From: UBA6522 sp965221035
GTDB taxonomy: Bacteria; Pseudomonadota; Gammaproteobacteria; Steroidobacterales; Rariloculaceae
Direction of reading: 5' to 3'
Assembly: GCA_965221035.1 (NCBI GenBank)
Contig: OZ244860.1
Location: forward strand, 310,001 to 374,000
Length of the DNA: 64,000 bases
The notes beneath the pieces are model-generated. The model saw only the letters and a list, made by a program, of their open reading frames with translations. It did not search any database and was not told the origin of the DNA. Shown one piece after another: positions 50,913 through 60,618 of the stretch. The number at the start of each line of letters is the position of its first letter. The first letter of the stretch is position 1. The translations under genes were made by a program, and so were the position numbers.

Positions 50913-52901
50913 ATGCCTGACGAAACATCCCGTCCAACCAGATCCGCGCAAGGTGAGTCCGCGGGCGTCAACCGCAGGGAATTCCTGTCGACCGCGACGG
51001 TCGCCGGACTGGCCGCCGCCTCGGCCGCAACGCCCGGCAAGACCGCGGCGCAGCAGGTTGCCGGCAACGGACCTCCGCCAGGCGCATTGCCGCCCACCGC
51101 CGCCCAGGAGGCGATGGAATCGGAAGTGCCGCCCGCCTATAGCGCCGCGGAGGCGCGCGAGTATTTTGTCACGAATCCCGGTTCCGACTTCATGGTGGAT
51201 TTCATCAAGCGTCTGGGGCTTGACTACATCACCACCAACCCGGGTTCCAGTTTCCGGGGCATACACGAATCCATCGTCAATTATGGCGGCAACCAGGCCC
51301 CCGAACTCCTGACATGCCTGCACGAGGAGCATGCGGTCGCCATGGCCCATGGCTATTACAAGGTTTCCGGGAGTCCTATGGGTGTGCTGTGCCACGGAAC
51401 CGTGGGGCTGCAACACGCCGCCATGGCGGTATACAACGCCTGGTGTGACCGGGCGCCGATGATCCTGCTGGCGGGCAACCACCTGGACGCAACGGAGCGC
51501 CGACCGGGCGTGGAATGGTCGCACTCGGCGCAGGACTGCGTGCGAGTGGTGCGCGACTACATCAAGTGGGATGGCATGCCGCTTTCCCTGCAGCATTTCG
51601 CGGAGTCCATGGCCCGCGGCTACAGGATTGCGATGACGCCACCCATGGGGCCGGTGGCGGTCGTCGTTGATGGACACCTGCAGGAGGCCGAAGTCGGGGA
51701 GCAGCCGCCCGGCATGCTCAACATTGCCCCGAATCAGCCGCCCAGCGGAGACGAGGCGGCCGTCGCGGAGGCGGCTCGCTGGTTGCTGGACGCGGATTCG
51801 CCCGTCATCGTGGCTGACCTGATGGCTCACGATCAGGAAGGCGTGGAACGTCTCATCGCCCTCGCTGAAGCGTTGCAGGCTCCGGTCGTGAACCAGTTCG
51901 GACGCATGAACTTCCCGAACACGCATTACCTGTCGCAGGGTGCCGGCGTAATCGCCCAGGCCGACGTGGTGTTGGGCCTTGAGCTTTTCGATACCTGGGG
52001 CGTGATCAATACCGTGCGGGACCGTGTGCGCCGCGACAGCGTGCGTACGGCGCGACCCGATGCCCGCGTGATCAGCATCGGATCCAACGACCTTTTCACC
52101 AGGTCCAACTATCAGGACTTCCAGCGCTTCTATCCGGCGGAACTTTCCATCGCCGGGGACGCGCAGACGACATTGCCCGTGCTGACCGACGCGGTGCTCT
52201 CGGGCATGCTGCGGGCACGGCGCGTATCCAACGCGGAGCGGGAGTCCCGCTGGCGGGAGGCCCATTTTGCCGCCCGTGAACAGGCATTGAACGAAGCCCG
52301 CTACGGTTGGAACGCCAGCCCGGTCAGTACGTCGCGGCTCTATGCGGAGCTGTGGAACGCGGTCAGGGACCGGGATTGGGCGCTGGTTTCCGATGACAAC
52401 ATGCAAAGCCGCTGGGCCCGTAGGTTATGGCCGATCGAGAGGCACTATCAGTACATCGGGCGATCGGGCGGCGCGGGCCTTGGGTACGGGGCGCCCGCGG
52501 CCGTCGGCGCGGCGCTGGCGCATCGCGCAGAGGGCCGTCTTGCGGTGAATGTCCAGCGGGACGGCGACATGATGTATACGCCGGGCGCCTTCTGGACTGC
52601 GGCGTACCATGGAATTCCACTGTTGACGGTGACCCACAACAACCAGGGCTATCACCAGGAGTTCATGCATCTGCAGCGCATGGCCGCGCGGCGTCAGCGT
52701 GGCATCGACGGCAGTGCACGGGTGGGCAACGAGTTGCGCAACCCCGATATCGACCTCTCCGCCATTGCCGGCGCCATGGGCGTCTGGTCGGAAGGTCCGA
52801 TCACCGATCCGGGCGATCTGGTCCCGGTCTTGGCCCGCGCCGTGGAGGTGGTCGACGCCGGAGAGCCGGCCTTCGTCGATGTGCGCTGCCAGCCCAGATG
52901 A
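50913..52901 (+). CDS. Tat-exported thiamine-diphosphate enzyme
   Basis: 662-residue ThDP enzyme of the acetolactate-synthase / benzoylformate-decarboxylase type. A twin-arginine signal NRREFLSTATVAGLAAASA (residues 20-38) predicts export folded with cofactor, rare for this family. Pyrimidine-domain Glu lies in LHEEHAVAMAHGYYK. The phosphate-binding motif near the end reads VQRDGDMMYTPGAFW with HNNQGYHQE closing it, so the first glycine of GDG is arginine, a variant I recognise in a subset of the family. The stop overlaps the start of a cytochrome c gene. Could decarboxylate or ligate a 2-oxoacid in the periplasm and pass electrons to the cytochrome. Confidence 0.9.
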   Translation: MPDETSRPTRSAQGESAGVNRREFLSTATVAGLAAASAATPGKTAAQQVAGNGPPPGALPPTAAQEAMESEVPPAYSAAEAREYFVTNPGSDFMVDFIKRLGLDYITTNPGSSFRGIHESIVNYGGNQAPELLTCLHEEHAVAMAHGYYKVSGSPMGVLCHGTVGLQHAAMAVYNAWCDRAPMILLAGNHLDATERRPGVEWSHSAQDCVRVVRDYIKWDGMPLSLQHFAESMARGYRIAMTPPMGPVAVVVDGHLQEAEVGEQPPGMLNIAPNQPPSGDEAAVAEAARWLLDADSPVIVADLMAHDQEGVERLIALAEALQAPVVNQFGRMNFPNTHYLSQGAGVIAQADVVLGLELFDTWGVINTVRDRVRRDSVRTARPDARVISIGSNDLFTRSNYQDFQRFYPAELSIAGDAQTTLPVLTDAVLSGMLRARRVSNAERESRWREAHFAAREQALNEARYGWNASPVSTSRLYAELWNAVRDRDWALVSDDNMQSRWARRLWPIERHYQYIGRSGGAGLGYGAPAAVGAALAHRAEGRLAVNVQRDGDMMYTPGAFWTAAYHGIPLLTVTHNNQGYHQEFMHLQRMAARRQRGIDGSARVGNELRNPDIDLSAIAGAMGVWSEGPITDPGDLVPVLARAVEVVDAGEPAFVDVRCQPR

Positions 52902-53272
52902 GCGTGGCTGACCAAATCACGCGACCATGTTCGCTCGGCGTTTCAATCCTGCTGATGTGGGCGATTGGGCCCGTAGCCGCCAATTCACAGGACCTGGAAG
53001 AAACCGTAAGGGCAGGCCGGGCACTCTATGAGAGCCACCAGTGCTGGCAGTGTCACGGGTATGAAGGGCAGGGCGGCGTGGCGGGCGTGCGTATTGCGCC
53101 GACGTTCCACACCTACGAGGCGTTCGCCCGACTGGTCCGGCATACCAATCTGATGCCGGCCTATTCGCCCGGTGTGCTGAGCGAGGAGCGGCTCCGTCAG
53201 ATTTATGTATTCGTGCGCTCCATTCCGGAGCCCCCGCCATTGGAGGAGATTCCGGAACTGGATTTCGACTAG
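52898..53272 (+). CDS. Small exported cytochrome c
   Basis: 124-residue protein with an N-terminal signal/anchor (LGVSILLMWAIGPVAANS) and one haem site CWQCHGYEG (Cys49, Cys52, His53). The axial methionine is probably Met86 in TNLMPAYSPGVLSE. The fold matches class I cytochrome c subunits of periplasmic dehydrogenases. ATG 52898 overlaps the stop of the ThDP enzyme by four bases, so both are made together and the cytochrome is likely its electron acceptor. The frame extends upstream to 52427, but that part is a shadow of the ThDP gene. Confidence 0.9.
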   Translation: MSVADQITRPCSLGVSILLMWAIGPVAANSQDLEETVRAGRALYESHQCWQCHGYEGQGGVAGVRIAPTFHTYEAFARLVRHTNLMPAYSPGVLSEERLRQIYVFVRSIPEPPPLEEIPELDFD

Positions 53273-53331
53273 CGCTAGATCATGAAAACGAAAAAACTTC
53301 TTTTATAACATTTAGATGTATTTTTAATGTA

Positions 53332-54957
53332 ATGTGCTTTATAAGGAATAGGCAATTTGCCGCATCTGGCTTCTGGGCCCTCGTGACTTCGACAGCGGTG
53401 ATGCTCACGGCGTGCCAGACGGATGAGCCGGACTACGCCGAACAGGCGCTTCGCAACGGCAAGATCTTGACCGTCGATGACGACTTTTCCATCGCCGAGG
53501 CGCTGGCCATCCAGGGTGATCGTATCGTCTCGGTGGGCAGCAACGCAGAAATCGACGCCAGGATCGGGCCCGATACCCGGGTGATCGACCTGGAGGGCAG
53601 AACCGTCATCCCGGGCCTCATCGACAACCACATGCATTTCATACGCGCCGTGCAACGCTGGAACCTGCAGGCGCGAATCGACGGGGTGAATTCAAGGCAG
53701 CGGGCGCTGGACATCATCGCCGCCAAGGCGGCGTCCATGGAACCCGGGGCGTGGCTGATGGTTCAGGGTGGCTGGCGGGAGAACCAGTTTGTCGACGGAC
53801 CGGGCGGATTTACGTTGGAAGAACTTGATACGGCCGCCCCTGAGAATCCGCTGTTCCTGCAGATCACCTATCAATCGGTCTACGCCAACAGCCTGGCGCT
53901 GGAAGCGGTCGGGGTATCCCCGGACGAGGGCGCGTACCATCGGGGGCCGCCGCTGATTTCAGGCCAGCCTCCCTATGGACTGCTCAATGAACAGATGCCG
54001 TCCGTTTCGCAGGAACAACTGGAACGAAATCTGTTCGACTTCATCCAGGAGCTTAATCGCGTCGGCCTGACCAGCGTCTACGACGTGGGACGGCCGCCGG
54101 AAGGGGATATCTCCCTGCTGGAACGAATGTCCGCGGTCGGCGCCCCCTTGCCGCTGCGGGTCTGGCACACGCTCAAGTACGAGGCGTACGACCCCCAGGG
54201 GGCCGACGCGGCGGTCGCCCTGGTGCGAGACAGCGCCCCGGACAACGGCGATTACCTGGGACTGCTCGGGTTGGGTGAACACATCTATCTGCCGATGTTC
54301 GACAACCCGGGCACCACGGAACGTTATTCCGACGAAATCATCGACGAATTCATGAAGATCGCCACCGCTGCGGCCGAGCGCGGATTCCAGGTGCACGAGC
54401 ACACCATGCAGGACGTGACCGTTCGGAGCCTGCTGGACAGGTACGAGGTGTTGAACGAAACGATTCCTCTGGCGCCGCTGCGCTGGACGTTCATCCACGT
54501 ATTCACGTTGTCGCCCGAGAGCATTGCCAGGGCCAGGGCGTTGGGAATGACGATCGCCGTGCACAGTGTCGCCTCCCTCGCCGAGGCAAGGGTGCCGCTG
54601 CGCGACATCCAGGACAGCGGAATCGTCTGGGGGCTCGGCACGGATGCGACCATCGTGGCGCACTACCAGCCGTTCATCACGTTGGGTTGGGCCGTAACGG
54701 GCAAGAACGTTTCCGGCAATACGGTCCTCGACCAGACCGTCAGCCGCGAGGAGGCGCTCATCGCGCACACCCGCGCCAACGCCCATATCCTGTTCAAGGA
54801 AGATGATCTGGGTACGCTGGAGGCGGGCAAGTTTGCGGATCTCGTGGTGTTGGATAGAGACTACCTGTCCATCCCGGAGGACGAGATTTTCGACATCGAG
54901 CCGGTGCTTACCATGGTGGGCGGGCGCATCGCCTATGACGGTCTGGAGGCGTTATGA
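53332..54957 (+). CDS. Lipoprotein amidohydrolase, YtcJ-like
   Basis: 541-residue amidohydrolase-3 protein, paralogue of the one at 45493. Lipobox MLTAC near residue 28. Metal-site HxH in PGLIDNHMHFIRA; FQVHEHTMQDVT, LRWTFIHVFTLSP and GLGTDATIVAHY carry the other expected residues; GKFADLVVLDRDYLSI ends it. The upstream region (53280-53330) is very AT-rich and probably holds the promoter, without a good ribosome-binding site. First gene of an operon with DUF3500, DUF5916 and DUF6152 proteins. Confidence 0.9.
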   Translation: MCFIRNRQFAASGFWALVTSTAVMLTACQTDEPDYAEQALRNGKILTVDDDFSIAEALAIQGDRIVSVGSNAEIDARIGPDTRVIDLEGRTVIPGLIDNHMHFIRAVQRWNLQARIDGVNSRQRALDIIAAKAASMEPGAWLMVQGGWRENQFVDGPGGFTLEELDTAAPENPLFLQITYQSVYANSLALEAVGVSPDEGAYHRGPPLISGQPPYGLLNEQMPSVSQEQLERNLFDFIQELNRVGLTSVYDVGRPPEGDISLLERMSAVGAPLPLRVWHTLKYEAYDPQGADAAVALVRDSAPDNGDYLGLLGLGEHIYLPMFDNPGTTERYSDEIIDEFMKIATAAAERGFQVHEHTMQDVTVRSLLDRYEVLNETIPLAPLRWTFIHVFTLSPESIARARALGMTIAVHSVASLAEARVPLRDIQDSGIVWGLGTDATIVAHYQPFITLGWAVTGKNVSGNTVLDQTVSREEALIAHTRANAHILFKEDDLGTLEAGKFADLVVLDRDYLSIPEDEIFDIEPVLTMVGGRIAYDGLEAL

Positions 54958-56087
54958 CATTCAAGACAATTTGGTCGTTGAGCGCGCTGATGCTCGTATC
55001 GTGGGCGGCTTTTGGGCAAGAAGGCGATCCGGTTGCCGGTCCGCTGGACGAAATTGACATTCGCGTGACAGAGGAGATGGTTCGGGCGGCCCGGGCCATT
55101 GTGGAAAGCGCGCGTGACGGCGTGCCGCAACAGGGCGATGCGGACGCGGGGACCAATCGGGTCGAGCGACTGGTGGGATACTCGCGGGAAGCGCTGCTCA
55201 GCCTACCCGCGGACGACGATGCCAGGCGTGACTGGGTGTATTGGCCCCGGTTCCGGGTCGGACTGACGTTGGAATTCATGACCGCCGAGCAGCGCATGCT
55301 GGTGCACGATTTCCTGCGGGCATCGCTGAGCAACGTCGGTTATCTGAAAACGGTCCACGTGATGCAGACCGAAGAGATCCTGAGCCTATGGGAGGATATC
55401 GGACTGCCGAGGGGCAACGAAAAGTACTGGCTTGTATTCTTTGGGACACCGTCCATGGAAGAACCCTGGGCGTGGCGATTCGAAGGGCACCACGTTTCTC
55501 TGAACGTGTCCGTTGCCCCCGGTAGCGTGCGAGTCACGCCCACTTTTTTCGGGGCGGACCCGGCCGAGGTGCCCCAGGGGCCCATGGCCGGGTTTCGACC
55601 CCATGCGGCGGTGGAGGATCTGGGCCGCGGGCTGATTATGAGCATGAGCCGCTCGCAGCAGGAAGTCGCGATCCTCTCCGACCAGCCGCCCCGAGAGATA
55701 TTCGCGACCAATCTCGGTCGCCCGCGTGACGACTGGGACGCCTGGAAGCAGACCCTTCAGCCCGAGGGAATCGCGGTTGCGGATCTTGGTCCGGAACAGC
55801 GTCAGGTGGTGCAGCGGCTTCTGGAAGAAGTGGTGACTACGTATCGACCCGAAATCTCGGAGGCGTACCTGAGGACCATCGACGTGGACGGCCTGAGTTT
55901 CGCCTGGATGGGAAGCACGCAGCGGCGCCAGCCGCACTACTACCGCTTGCAGGGTGCCGATTTCGTGTTCGAATACGATAATGTTCAGGACGATGCCAAT
56001 CATGTCCATACCGTGTGGCGAAGCAGGCGCGGCGATTTCGGTGATGACCTGTTGCCGGGTCATTATCGGAGCGCGCACCTGCGATAG
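54954..56087 (+). CDS. Secreted DUF3500 protein
   Basis: 377-residue exported protein; signal peptide to about residue 21 (SWAAFGQ). Central motifs NEKYWLVFFGTPSMEEPWAWRFEGHHVSLN, containing a conserved G-x-P then WxWRxEGHHxSLN, identify DUF3500. The HHxS sequence is a probable metal or active site. ATG overlaps the amidohydrolase stop by four bases. Activity unknown. End motif FVFEYDNVQDDANHVHTVWRS is also typical for the family. Confidence 0.88.
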   Translation: MTFKTIWSLSALMLVSWAAFGQEGDPVAGPLDEIDIRVTEEMVRAARAIVESARDGVPQQGDADAGTNRVERLVGYSREALLSLPADDDARRDWVYWPRFRVGLTLEFMTAEQRMLVHDFLRASLSNVGYLKTVHVMQTEEILSLWEDIGLPRGNEKYWLVFFGTPSMEEPWAWRFEGHHVSLNVSVAPGSVRVTPTFFGADPAEVPQGPMAGFRPHAAVEDLGRGLIMSMSRSQQEVAILSDQPPREIFATNLGRPRDDWDAWKQTLQPEGIAVADLGPEQRQVVQRLLEEVVTTYRPEISEAYLRTIDVDGLSFAWMGSTQRRQPHYYRLQGADFVFEYDNVQDDANHVHTVWRSRRGDFGDDLLPGHYRSAHLR

Positions 56088-56108
56088 CGGCTTGGTACGG
56101 GTCGCCGG

Positions 56109-58352
56109 ATGATGACCCGCACGGCCAGGAGAACGGCAGACTCGGGGCACACCAATGGCACCCTGCCGCTCTTGCTTGCCTCGTTATGCCTGGCGCTGGT
56201 TTCCCCATCGGCGCTCCCCCAGACTCCCGCAACTTCGGGAGGAATGAAAATCGCCGAGGCTGCCCGCACCGACGACCCCATCACGATCGACGGGCATCTG
56301 GCCGAGGAGGCCTGGAACGGCGCGACCGTCATCACGGACCTTCACCAGATTCTCCCGGTCGAGTACTCCGAGCCGTCACAGCAAACGGAGTTTCTGGTTC
56401 TCTACGACGACGATGCGCTCTATCTGGCCGCGCGCATGTACGACGACCAGCCGGATCGGGTTGTGGCCAAGGTTCTGCGCCAAGGCGGCATGTCCTGGCT
56501 TGACGACCAGTTCAACATCATTCTGGATCCATTCAACGACAAGCGCAGCGGCTACCGCTTTCAGGTCAATCCCAACGGAGTCTGGGAAGAGGGACTCTTC
56601 AGGGGCGGCGACCAGATGCAGTGGGAATGGAACGGGATCTGGCAGGCAGCGGCCACTCGAAATGACCAGGGCTGGATCGCCGAGACGCGTATCCCCTTCA
56701 AGACCGTTTCATTTCGTCCGGACAATGACACCTGGGGCATCAACTTCAATCGCAGAATCGCCCGCAACAACGAGACCGTGGGCTGGGTATCCCGGAACCG
56801 CACCCAGAACCCCGGAATTTCCGGTGAAATCACGGGACTGGTCGGACTCGACCAGGGTGTCGGTCTCGATATCGTACCGTCCTTGACCGCTAACAACCGA
56901 CGCCGTTTTGCGTCCGGCGTGGAGGACACGGAGTTCGAGCCTTCGCTGGACCTGTTCTACAAGGTCACGCCCGCGCTGAACGCGTCACTGACATTGAATA
57001 CCGATTTCTCGGCCACCGAAGTGGATGATAGGCAGGTCAATCTGACGCGCTTTGGCTTGTTCTTTCCCGAGCGGAGGGATTTCTTCCTGCAGGATGCCGA
57101 CATTTTCGAATTCGGCCGCATCAGTCAGCGGGAGCAGGGATCGCCCTTTGAGCGTCCCCTGGCCGAGAACGCCCGACCGTTCTTCTCGCGCACCATCGGC
57201 TTGAGCGCCCGGGGGCAGCCGGTGGATCTGGAGGCCGGCGGCAAGCTCAGCGGTCGGCTGGGCCGCTGGAATGTGGGGGCATTGGCGATCCAGCAGGATG
57301 CGTTCGAGGGTGTCGAAGGCAAGAACCTGTTCGTCGGCCGGGTTGCGGCCAACGTGCTGCAGGAATCCGCGCTGGGTTTCATCGTCACCGACGGAGACCC
57401 ACGGTTGAATTCCGATAACAGCCTCGCGGGCGTCGATTTCCGATATCAGAACACGCGCCTGCCCAACGGCAGGACGATCGAGTCCGAAGTGTGGTACCAG
57501 CAGAGCGAGACGGAAGGTCTGGATGGCGACGACGGTGCCTGGGGCGCCCGCTTCTGGATGCCGAACAACGCCGGATTCCGGGGCGGCTTGGGGATCAAGA
57601 TGATCGAGCGAAACTTCAATCCCGCACTCGGGTATCTGAATCGAGGCGATATTCGCGACCAGACGGGTGAATTCGGTTATACGCACCATCCGATCGGTCG
57701 CTATGTCCGGTCCGTCTATGGAGGCGCGACGGTCCAGAGGATCGAACGTTTGGCGGGTGGACTGCAGAGCGAGGTGAGAAGACTGCGGATGGTGATCGAG
57801 AACCAGACCGGCGATACCCTGGCCTTCATGGCCCAGCGCGAAAGAGAGGGCCTGGTTCGACCGTTCGAGGTTTCCCGCGGCATCTTCATTCCGGAAGGAG
57901 AATATGGCTTCGGTCTCTACGGAATCACCTTGAACACAAGTCCGCACCGTCGTCTGGTGTCGGTTATCCGTGCGGGAGCGGGTGGGTTTTACGATGGCAA
58001 CCGCAAGACCGTCAACGCGCAAATGGAGTGGACGCCCATCCCGCAGTTCAGGACGCTGGTCGCCTACGAGCATAATGACATCGAACTCCCCCAGGGGGAT
58101 TTCGTTCGCCGGTTGGTTCGGTTCGGGGTCGATTACATTTATTCCTCGAGACTCTCCTGGGTCAATCTGCTGCAATACAGCAATGACACGGAGGTTGCCG
58201 GCATCAACAGCAGGATACACTGGATACCCGAATCCGGACGGGAGTTGTTTGTCGTCCTCAATCACAATCTGGAAGATCCGGACCTTGATAACCAATTCCA
58301 CTCTTCGTTGGCGGACTTCTCGGTACAATACCGTCATGCATTCAGGTTTTGA
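56109..58352 (+). CDS. CBM9-like / DUF5916 outer-membrane protein
   Basis: 747-residue exported protein. After the signal, residues 45-220 form a CBM9-like carbohydrate-binding domain (ITIDGHLAEEAWNGA, LVLYDDDALYLAARMYD, DDQFNIILDPFNDKRSGYRF). The rest is the DUF5916 region, predicted to be a beta-barrel because of alternating strands and the final VQYRHAFRF. FGLFFPERRDFFLQDADIFEFG is a family hallmark. Likely sits in the outer membrane and binds or admits a glycoside or other organic ligand. 21 bases after the DUF3500 gene. Confidence 0.88.
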   Translation: MMTRTARRTADSGHTNGTLPLLLASLCLALVSPSALPQTPATSGGMKIAEAARTDDPITIDGHLAEEAWNGATVITDLHQILPVEYSEPSQQTEFLVLYDDDALYLAARMYDDQPDRVVAKVLRQGGMSWLDDQFNIILDPFNDKRSGYRFQVNPNGVWEEGLFRGGDQMQWEWNGIWQAAATRNDQGWIAETRIPFKTVSFRPDNDTWGINFNRRIARNNETVGWVSRNRTQNPGISGEITGLVGLDQGVGLDIVPSLTANNRRRFASGVEDTEFEPSLDLFYKVTPALNASLTLNTDFSATEVDDRQVNLTRFGLFFPERRDFFLQDADIFEFGRISQREQGSPFERPLAENARPFFSRTIGLSARGQPVDLEAGGKLSGRLGRWNVGALAIQQDAFEGVEGKNLFVGRVAANVLQESALGFIVTDGDPRLNSDNSLAGVDFRYQNTRLPNGRTIESEVWYQQSETEGLDGDDGAWGARFWMPNNAGFRGGLGIKMIERNFNPALGYLNRGDIRDQTGEFGYTHHPIGRYVRSVYGGATVQRIERLAGGLQSEVRRLRMVIENQTGDTLAFMAQREREGLVRPFEVSRGIFIPEGEYGFGLYGITLNTSPHRRLVSVIRAGAGGFYDGNRKTVNAQMEWTPIPQFRTLVAYEHNDIELPQGDFVRRLVRFGVDYIYSSRLSWVNLLQYSNDTEVAGINSRIHWIPESGRELFVVLNHNLEDPDLDNQFHSSLADFSVQYRHAFRF

Positions 58353-58385
58353 TTGTTGTATTTTTCATCTGGTAATTCACTGATA

Positions 58386-59390
58386 ATGATTCGTAAATAT
58401 TTATTTTTAATAGTATTTTTCTTATTCGGGTCCACAGTGTCGGCGCACCATGCCGCCACCGGAAGATATGCGCCGGACGCTTTCGGCGAAATCGAGGGAG
58501 AGATCACCGACATCTTCTGGCGCAACCCCCATGTGCGGTTCGTAATCCGTCATGTCGCCGAGAATGGCGAGGAAGAGGAATGGGAAGTCGAGTTCGGCGC
58601 CGTCAACACGATCAAGCGCATCGGGGTCCGTCGCGACATGGTGTCCGTGGGCGACCGCGTGAGCGTCTACGGGCGCATGGGCCGCGACGGACTCAGGGCC
58701 ATGTTCGCGGGGTCGATCATTATGCCGAATGGCGAGGAGTTGCCTCTGCAGGCAGGGGTTGTTCAACGTTACGGCCTGACGGAGAGCGCATTCAACGAAG
58801 CACGCAACACCGATGCCGCGCTGCGCGCGGACATCTTCCGGGTCTGGTTGCCGCTTGAGCGGCCCGACACCGGCGCGGGTGGCACCGTCTATCCTCTGAC
58901 CGAGGTGGGTCGGGCGGCGCTGGACAGTTGGAATCCCGAGGACGACCCGGCCTTGCAGTGCATTCCGCCAGGGATGCCCACGGCAATGGACAATCCGTAT
59001 CCCATCGAATTCGTCAATCACGGCAATTTCATCGATCTGCGACTGGAAGAGTGGGACGGGCTGCGCACGATCCACATGGAAGGCGAGGGCGATCCTGCGC
59101 AACCTCGCATGGGTCATTCGGTGGGACGTTGGGAAGAACGTACCCTGGTAGTGGAGACCACGGACATGGACTGGCGTTACGTGGATGACCTGGGCACGCC
59201 GCAGAGCGAGGACGCGGTGATTGAAGAACGCTTCACCATGAGCGAGGACGGTGTCCGTCTCGACTGGGAAGCGCGGATAGCGGATCCGGTCAATTTCACC
59301 GAACCGGTGGTAATGCAGGGCGCCTGGACCTGGGTGCCTGGGCACGAGATCATGGCGTACAACTGCGAAGTGCCGACGCCGGCGGACTGA
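58386..59390 (+). CDS. Two-domain DUF6152-type secreted protein
   Basis: 334 residues from ATG 58386, which starts a signal peptide (MIRKYLFLIVFFLFGSTVSA). Mature start HHAATGRYAPDAFGEIEGEI then DIFWRNPHVRF is the DUF6152 domain. The C-terminal domain has CIPPGMPTAMDNPYPIEF, RWEERTLVVETTDMDW and ADPVNFTEPV. Same architecture as 49594. Last gene of the 53332 operon, 33 bases after DUF5916. The signal segment is unusually AT-rich. Function unknown. Confidence 0.87.
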   Translation: MIRKYLFLIVFFLFGSTVSAHHAATGRYAPDAFGEIEGEITDIFWRNPHVRFVIRHVAENGEEEEWEVEFGAVNTIKRIGVRRDMVSVGDRVSVYGRMGRDGLRAMFAGSIIMPNGEELPLQAGVVQRYGLTESAFNEARNTDAALRADIFRVWLPLERPDTGAGGTVYPLTEVGRAALDSWNPEDDPALQCIPPGMPTAMDNPYPIEFVNHGNFIDLRLEEWDGLRTIHMEGEGDPAQPRMGHSVGRWEERTLVVETTDMDWRYVDDLGTPQSEDAVIEERFTMSEDGVRLDWEARIADPVNFTEPVVMQGAWTWVPGHEIMAYNCEVPTPAD

Positions 59391-59455
59391 CGGTCAGCCT
59401 GTCCCCTGGGTCCCCCGCAGGTGGGCGTTGCCGCGAAGCGAGATCAGCGTGGTGG

Positions 59456-60439
59456 TCAGGGCAAAGAATTGCCTCTGGTCGGCATCACTCCAAAAATTGA
59501 GGGAGACTCGGGTTCTACAACCTCGACGCTTTCCCCCACCACGAACCGCATCAGATCCTGACCGACGATAACCCGACCATCGTAGGTTTCGCTTGTGTCC
59601 AGTATCAATCTTTCCGAATCGTAGTCCTCATACAGGGCGAGGTGGGAGTAGGCTGCCAACCGGGGTTGGACCCGCGAGAATACTTCCCCAGCTTCGCGGG
59701 CATTGGTGTGGTGCTCATAGACCCGTTCACTGCCTGGTCTTGCTGCCATGAACTCGTCCGTCATTCCGACTACTTCGTGAATGATCAAGTCCACGCCGGT
59801 GGCGTGTTCAACCAGGTTCTCCGAGTAGCGGGTGTCGCCGGACAGGGCGACGGAACGACCGGCGAAATCGATTCTGAAACCGAACGCCGGTTCGACCGGT
59901 CGATGATCGACGGCGAATGCCCGCACGGAGACGCCCGCATTGCTCCATTCGTAACCGTCCTCAACCTCGAATATTTCGAAGGTGCTCCCACTTTCCGCCA
60001 CACCGTCGTCCGCAATCCGGATTGCGATGTCGAAGCTGAACGCCCGGGTGAGATTTTCGAGCATTTCCCTTGTACCCTGCGGACCGAAGACCCGCAATGG
60101 ACGCTCTCTCCTTGAAACCAGCCAGCCGGTCAACCACAAGTCGGGAAAACCGACGATGTGGTCCGAATGCAGGTGGGTGAAGAACACCCCATCGATCTGG
60201 TCGAATGTGATACCGAGCTGTGTCAGTCGCTGAAGCGCGCCCCGACCGGCGTCGAAAATCAATGTCTGGTCGGCCGCCTCGACGAGGATGCTCGGGCCGA
60301 AGTTGTCCATGACGGGTCTTGGGTCACCCGTGCCGAGAAGGGTGACCCTGATCTCCTCGCCATGCCCAACCGCTGTCAGGATCATCCAAAGCACAATGGT
60401 AACAAGTGTCAGACTGGGTTTATTCATGCTTGCTTGCAT
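59456..60439 (-). CDS. Exported metallo-beta-lactamase-fold hydrolase, RNase Z-like
   Basis: 327 residues (323 from ATG 60427). A signal peptide (LVTIVLWMILTAVGHGEE) precedes the fold, so this is periplasmic although similar to RNase Z/arylsulfatase-like enzymes. Two-metal motif THLHSDHIVG (HxHxDH), later SGDTRYSENL and HHTNAREAG supply the remaining ligands. Likely hydrolyses an ester, phosphodiester or sulfate ester. It stands alone between the 53332 operon and the lectin pair. Confidence 0.9.
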   Translation of the reverse strand: MQASMNKPSLTLVTIVLWMILTAVGHGEEIRVTLLGTGDPRPVMDNFGPSILVEAADQTLIFDAGRGALQRLTQLGITFDQIDGVFFTHLHSDHIVGFPDLWLTGWLVSRRERPLRVFGPQGTREMLENLTRAFSFDIAIRIADDGVAESGSTFEIFEVEDGYEWSNAGVSVRAFAVDHRPVEPAFGFRIDFAGRSVALSGDTRYSENLVEHATGVDLIIHEVVGMTDEFMAARPGSERVYEHHTNAREAGEVFSRVQPRLAAYSHLALYEDYDSERLILDTSETYDGRVIVGQDLMRFVVGESVEVVEPESPSIFGVMPTRGNSLP

Positions 60440-60497
60440 ATCCTTCTGCCGTTGCTGCCATAGACTATACGATCAGACAACGAACTGGGGAGTTGTC

Positions 60498-60545
60498 GGT
60501 CACATCCAGCGGCCGAATCCAGCGGTCACATCCAGCGGCCGAATC
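60498..60545. repeat. Two direct copies of a 22-bp repeat
   Basis: GGTCACATCCAGCGGCCGAATC occurs twice, separated by CAGC, upstream of the first lectin-like gene. Too short and too few for a CRISPR array. Could be a regulator site pair or slippage duplication. Confidence 0.7.
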
Positions 60546-60618
60546 AAGTGTTCGGTCATGGGCGGTCTGTTACCATGGTTGGGGATTGCTGATACACAAA
60601 CTGAACAAGGAAAGGCAA

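Noticed and set aside
53282..53308. Eight-codon frame MKTKKLLL before the amidohydrolase, as a leader peptide
   Set aside because: No ribosome-binding site, no attenuator hairpin and no regulatory codon run; AT-rich chance frame.
60498..60545. CRISPR-like direct repeats
   Set aside because: Only two 22-bp copies with a 4-bp gap; no spacer-length intervals and no cas genes.
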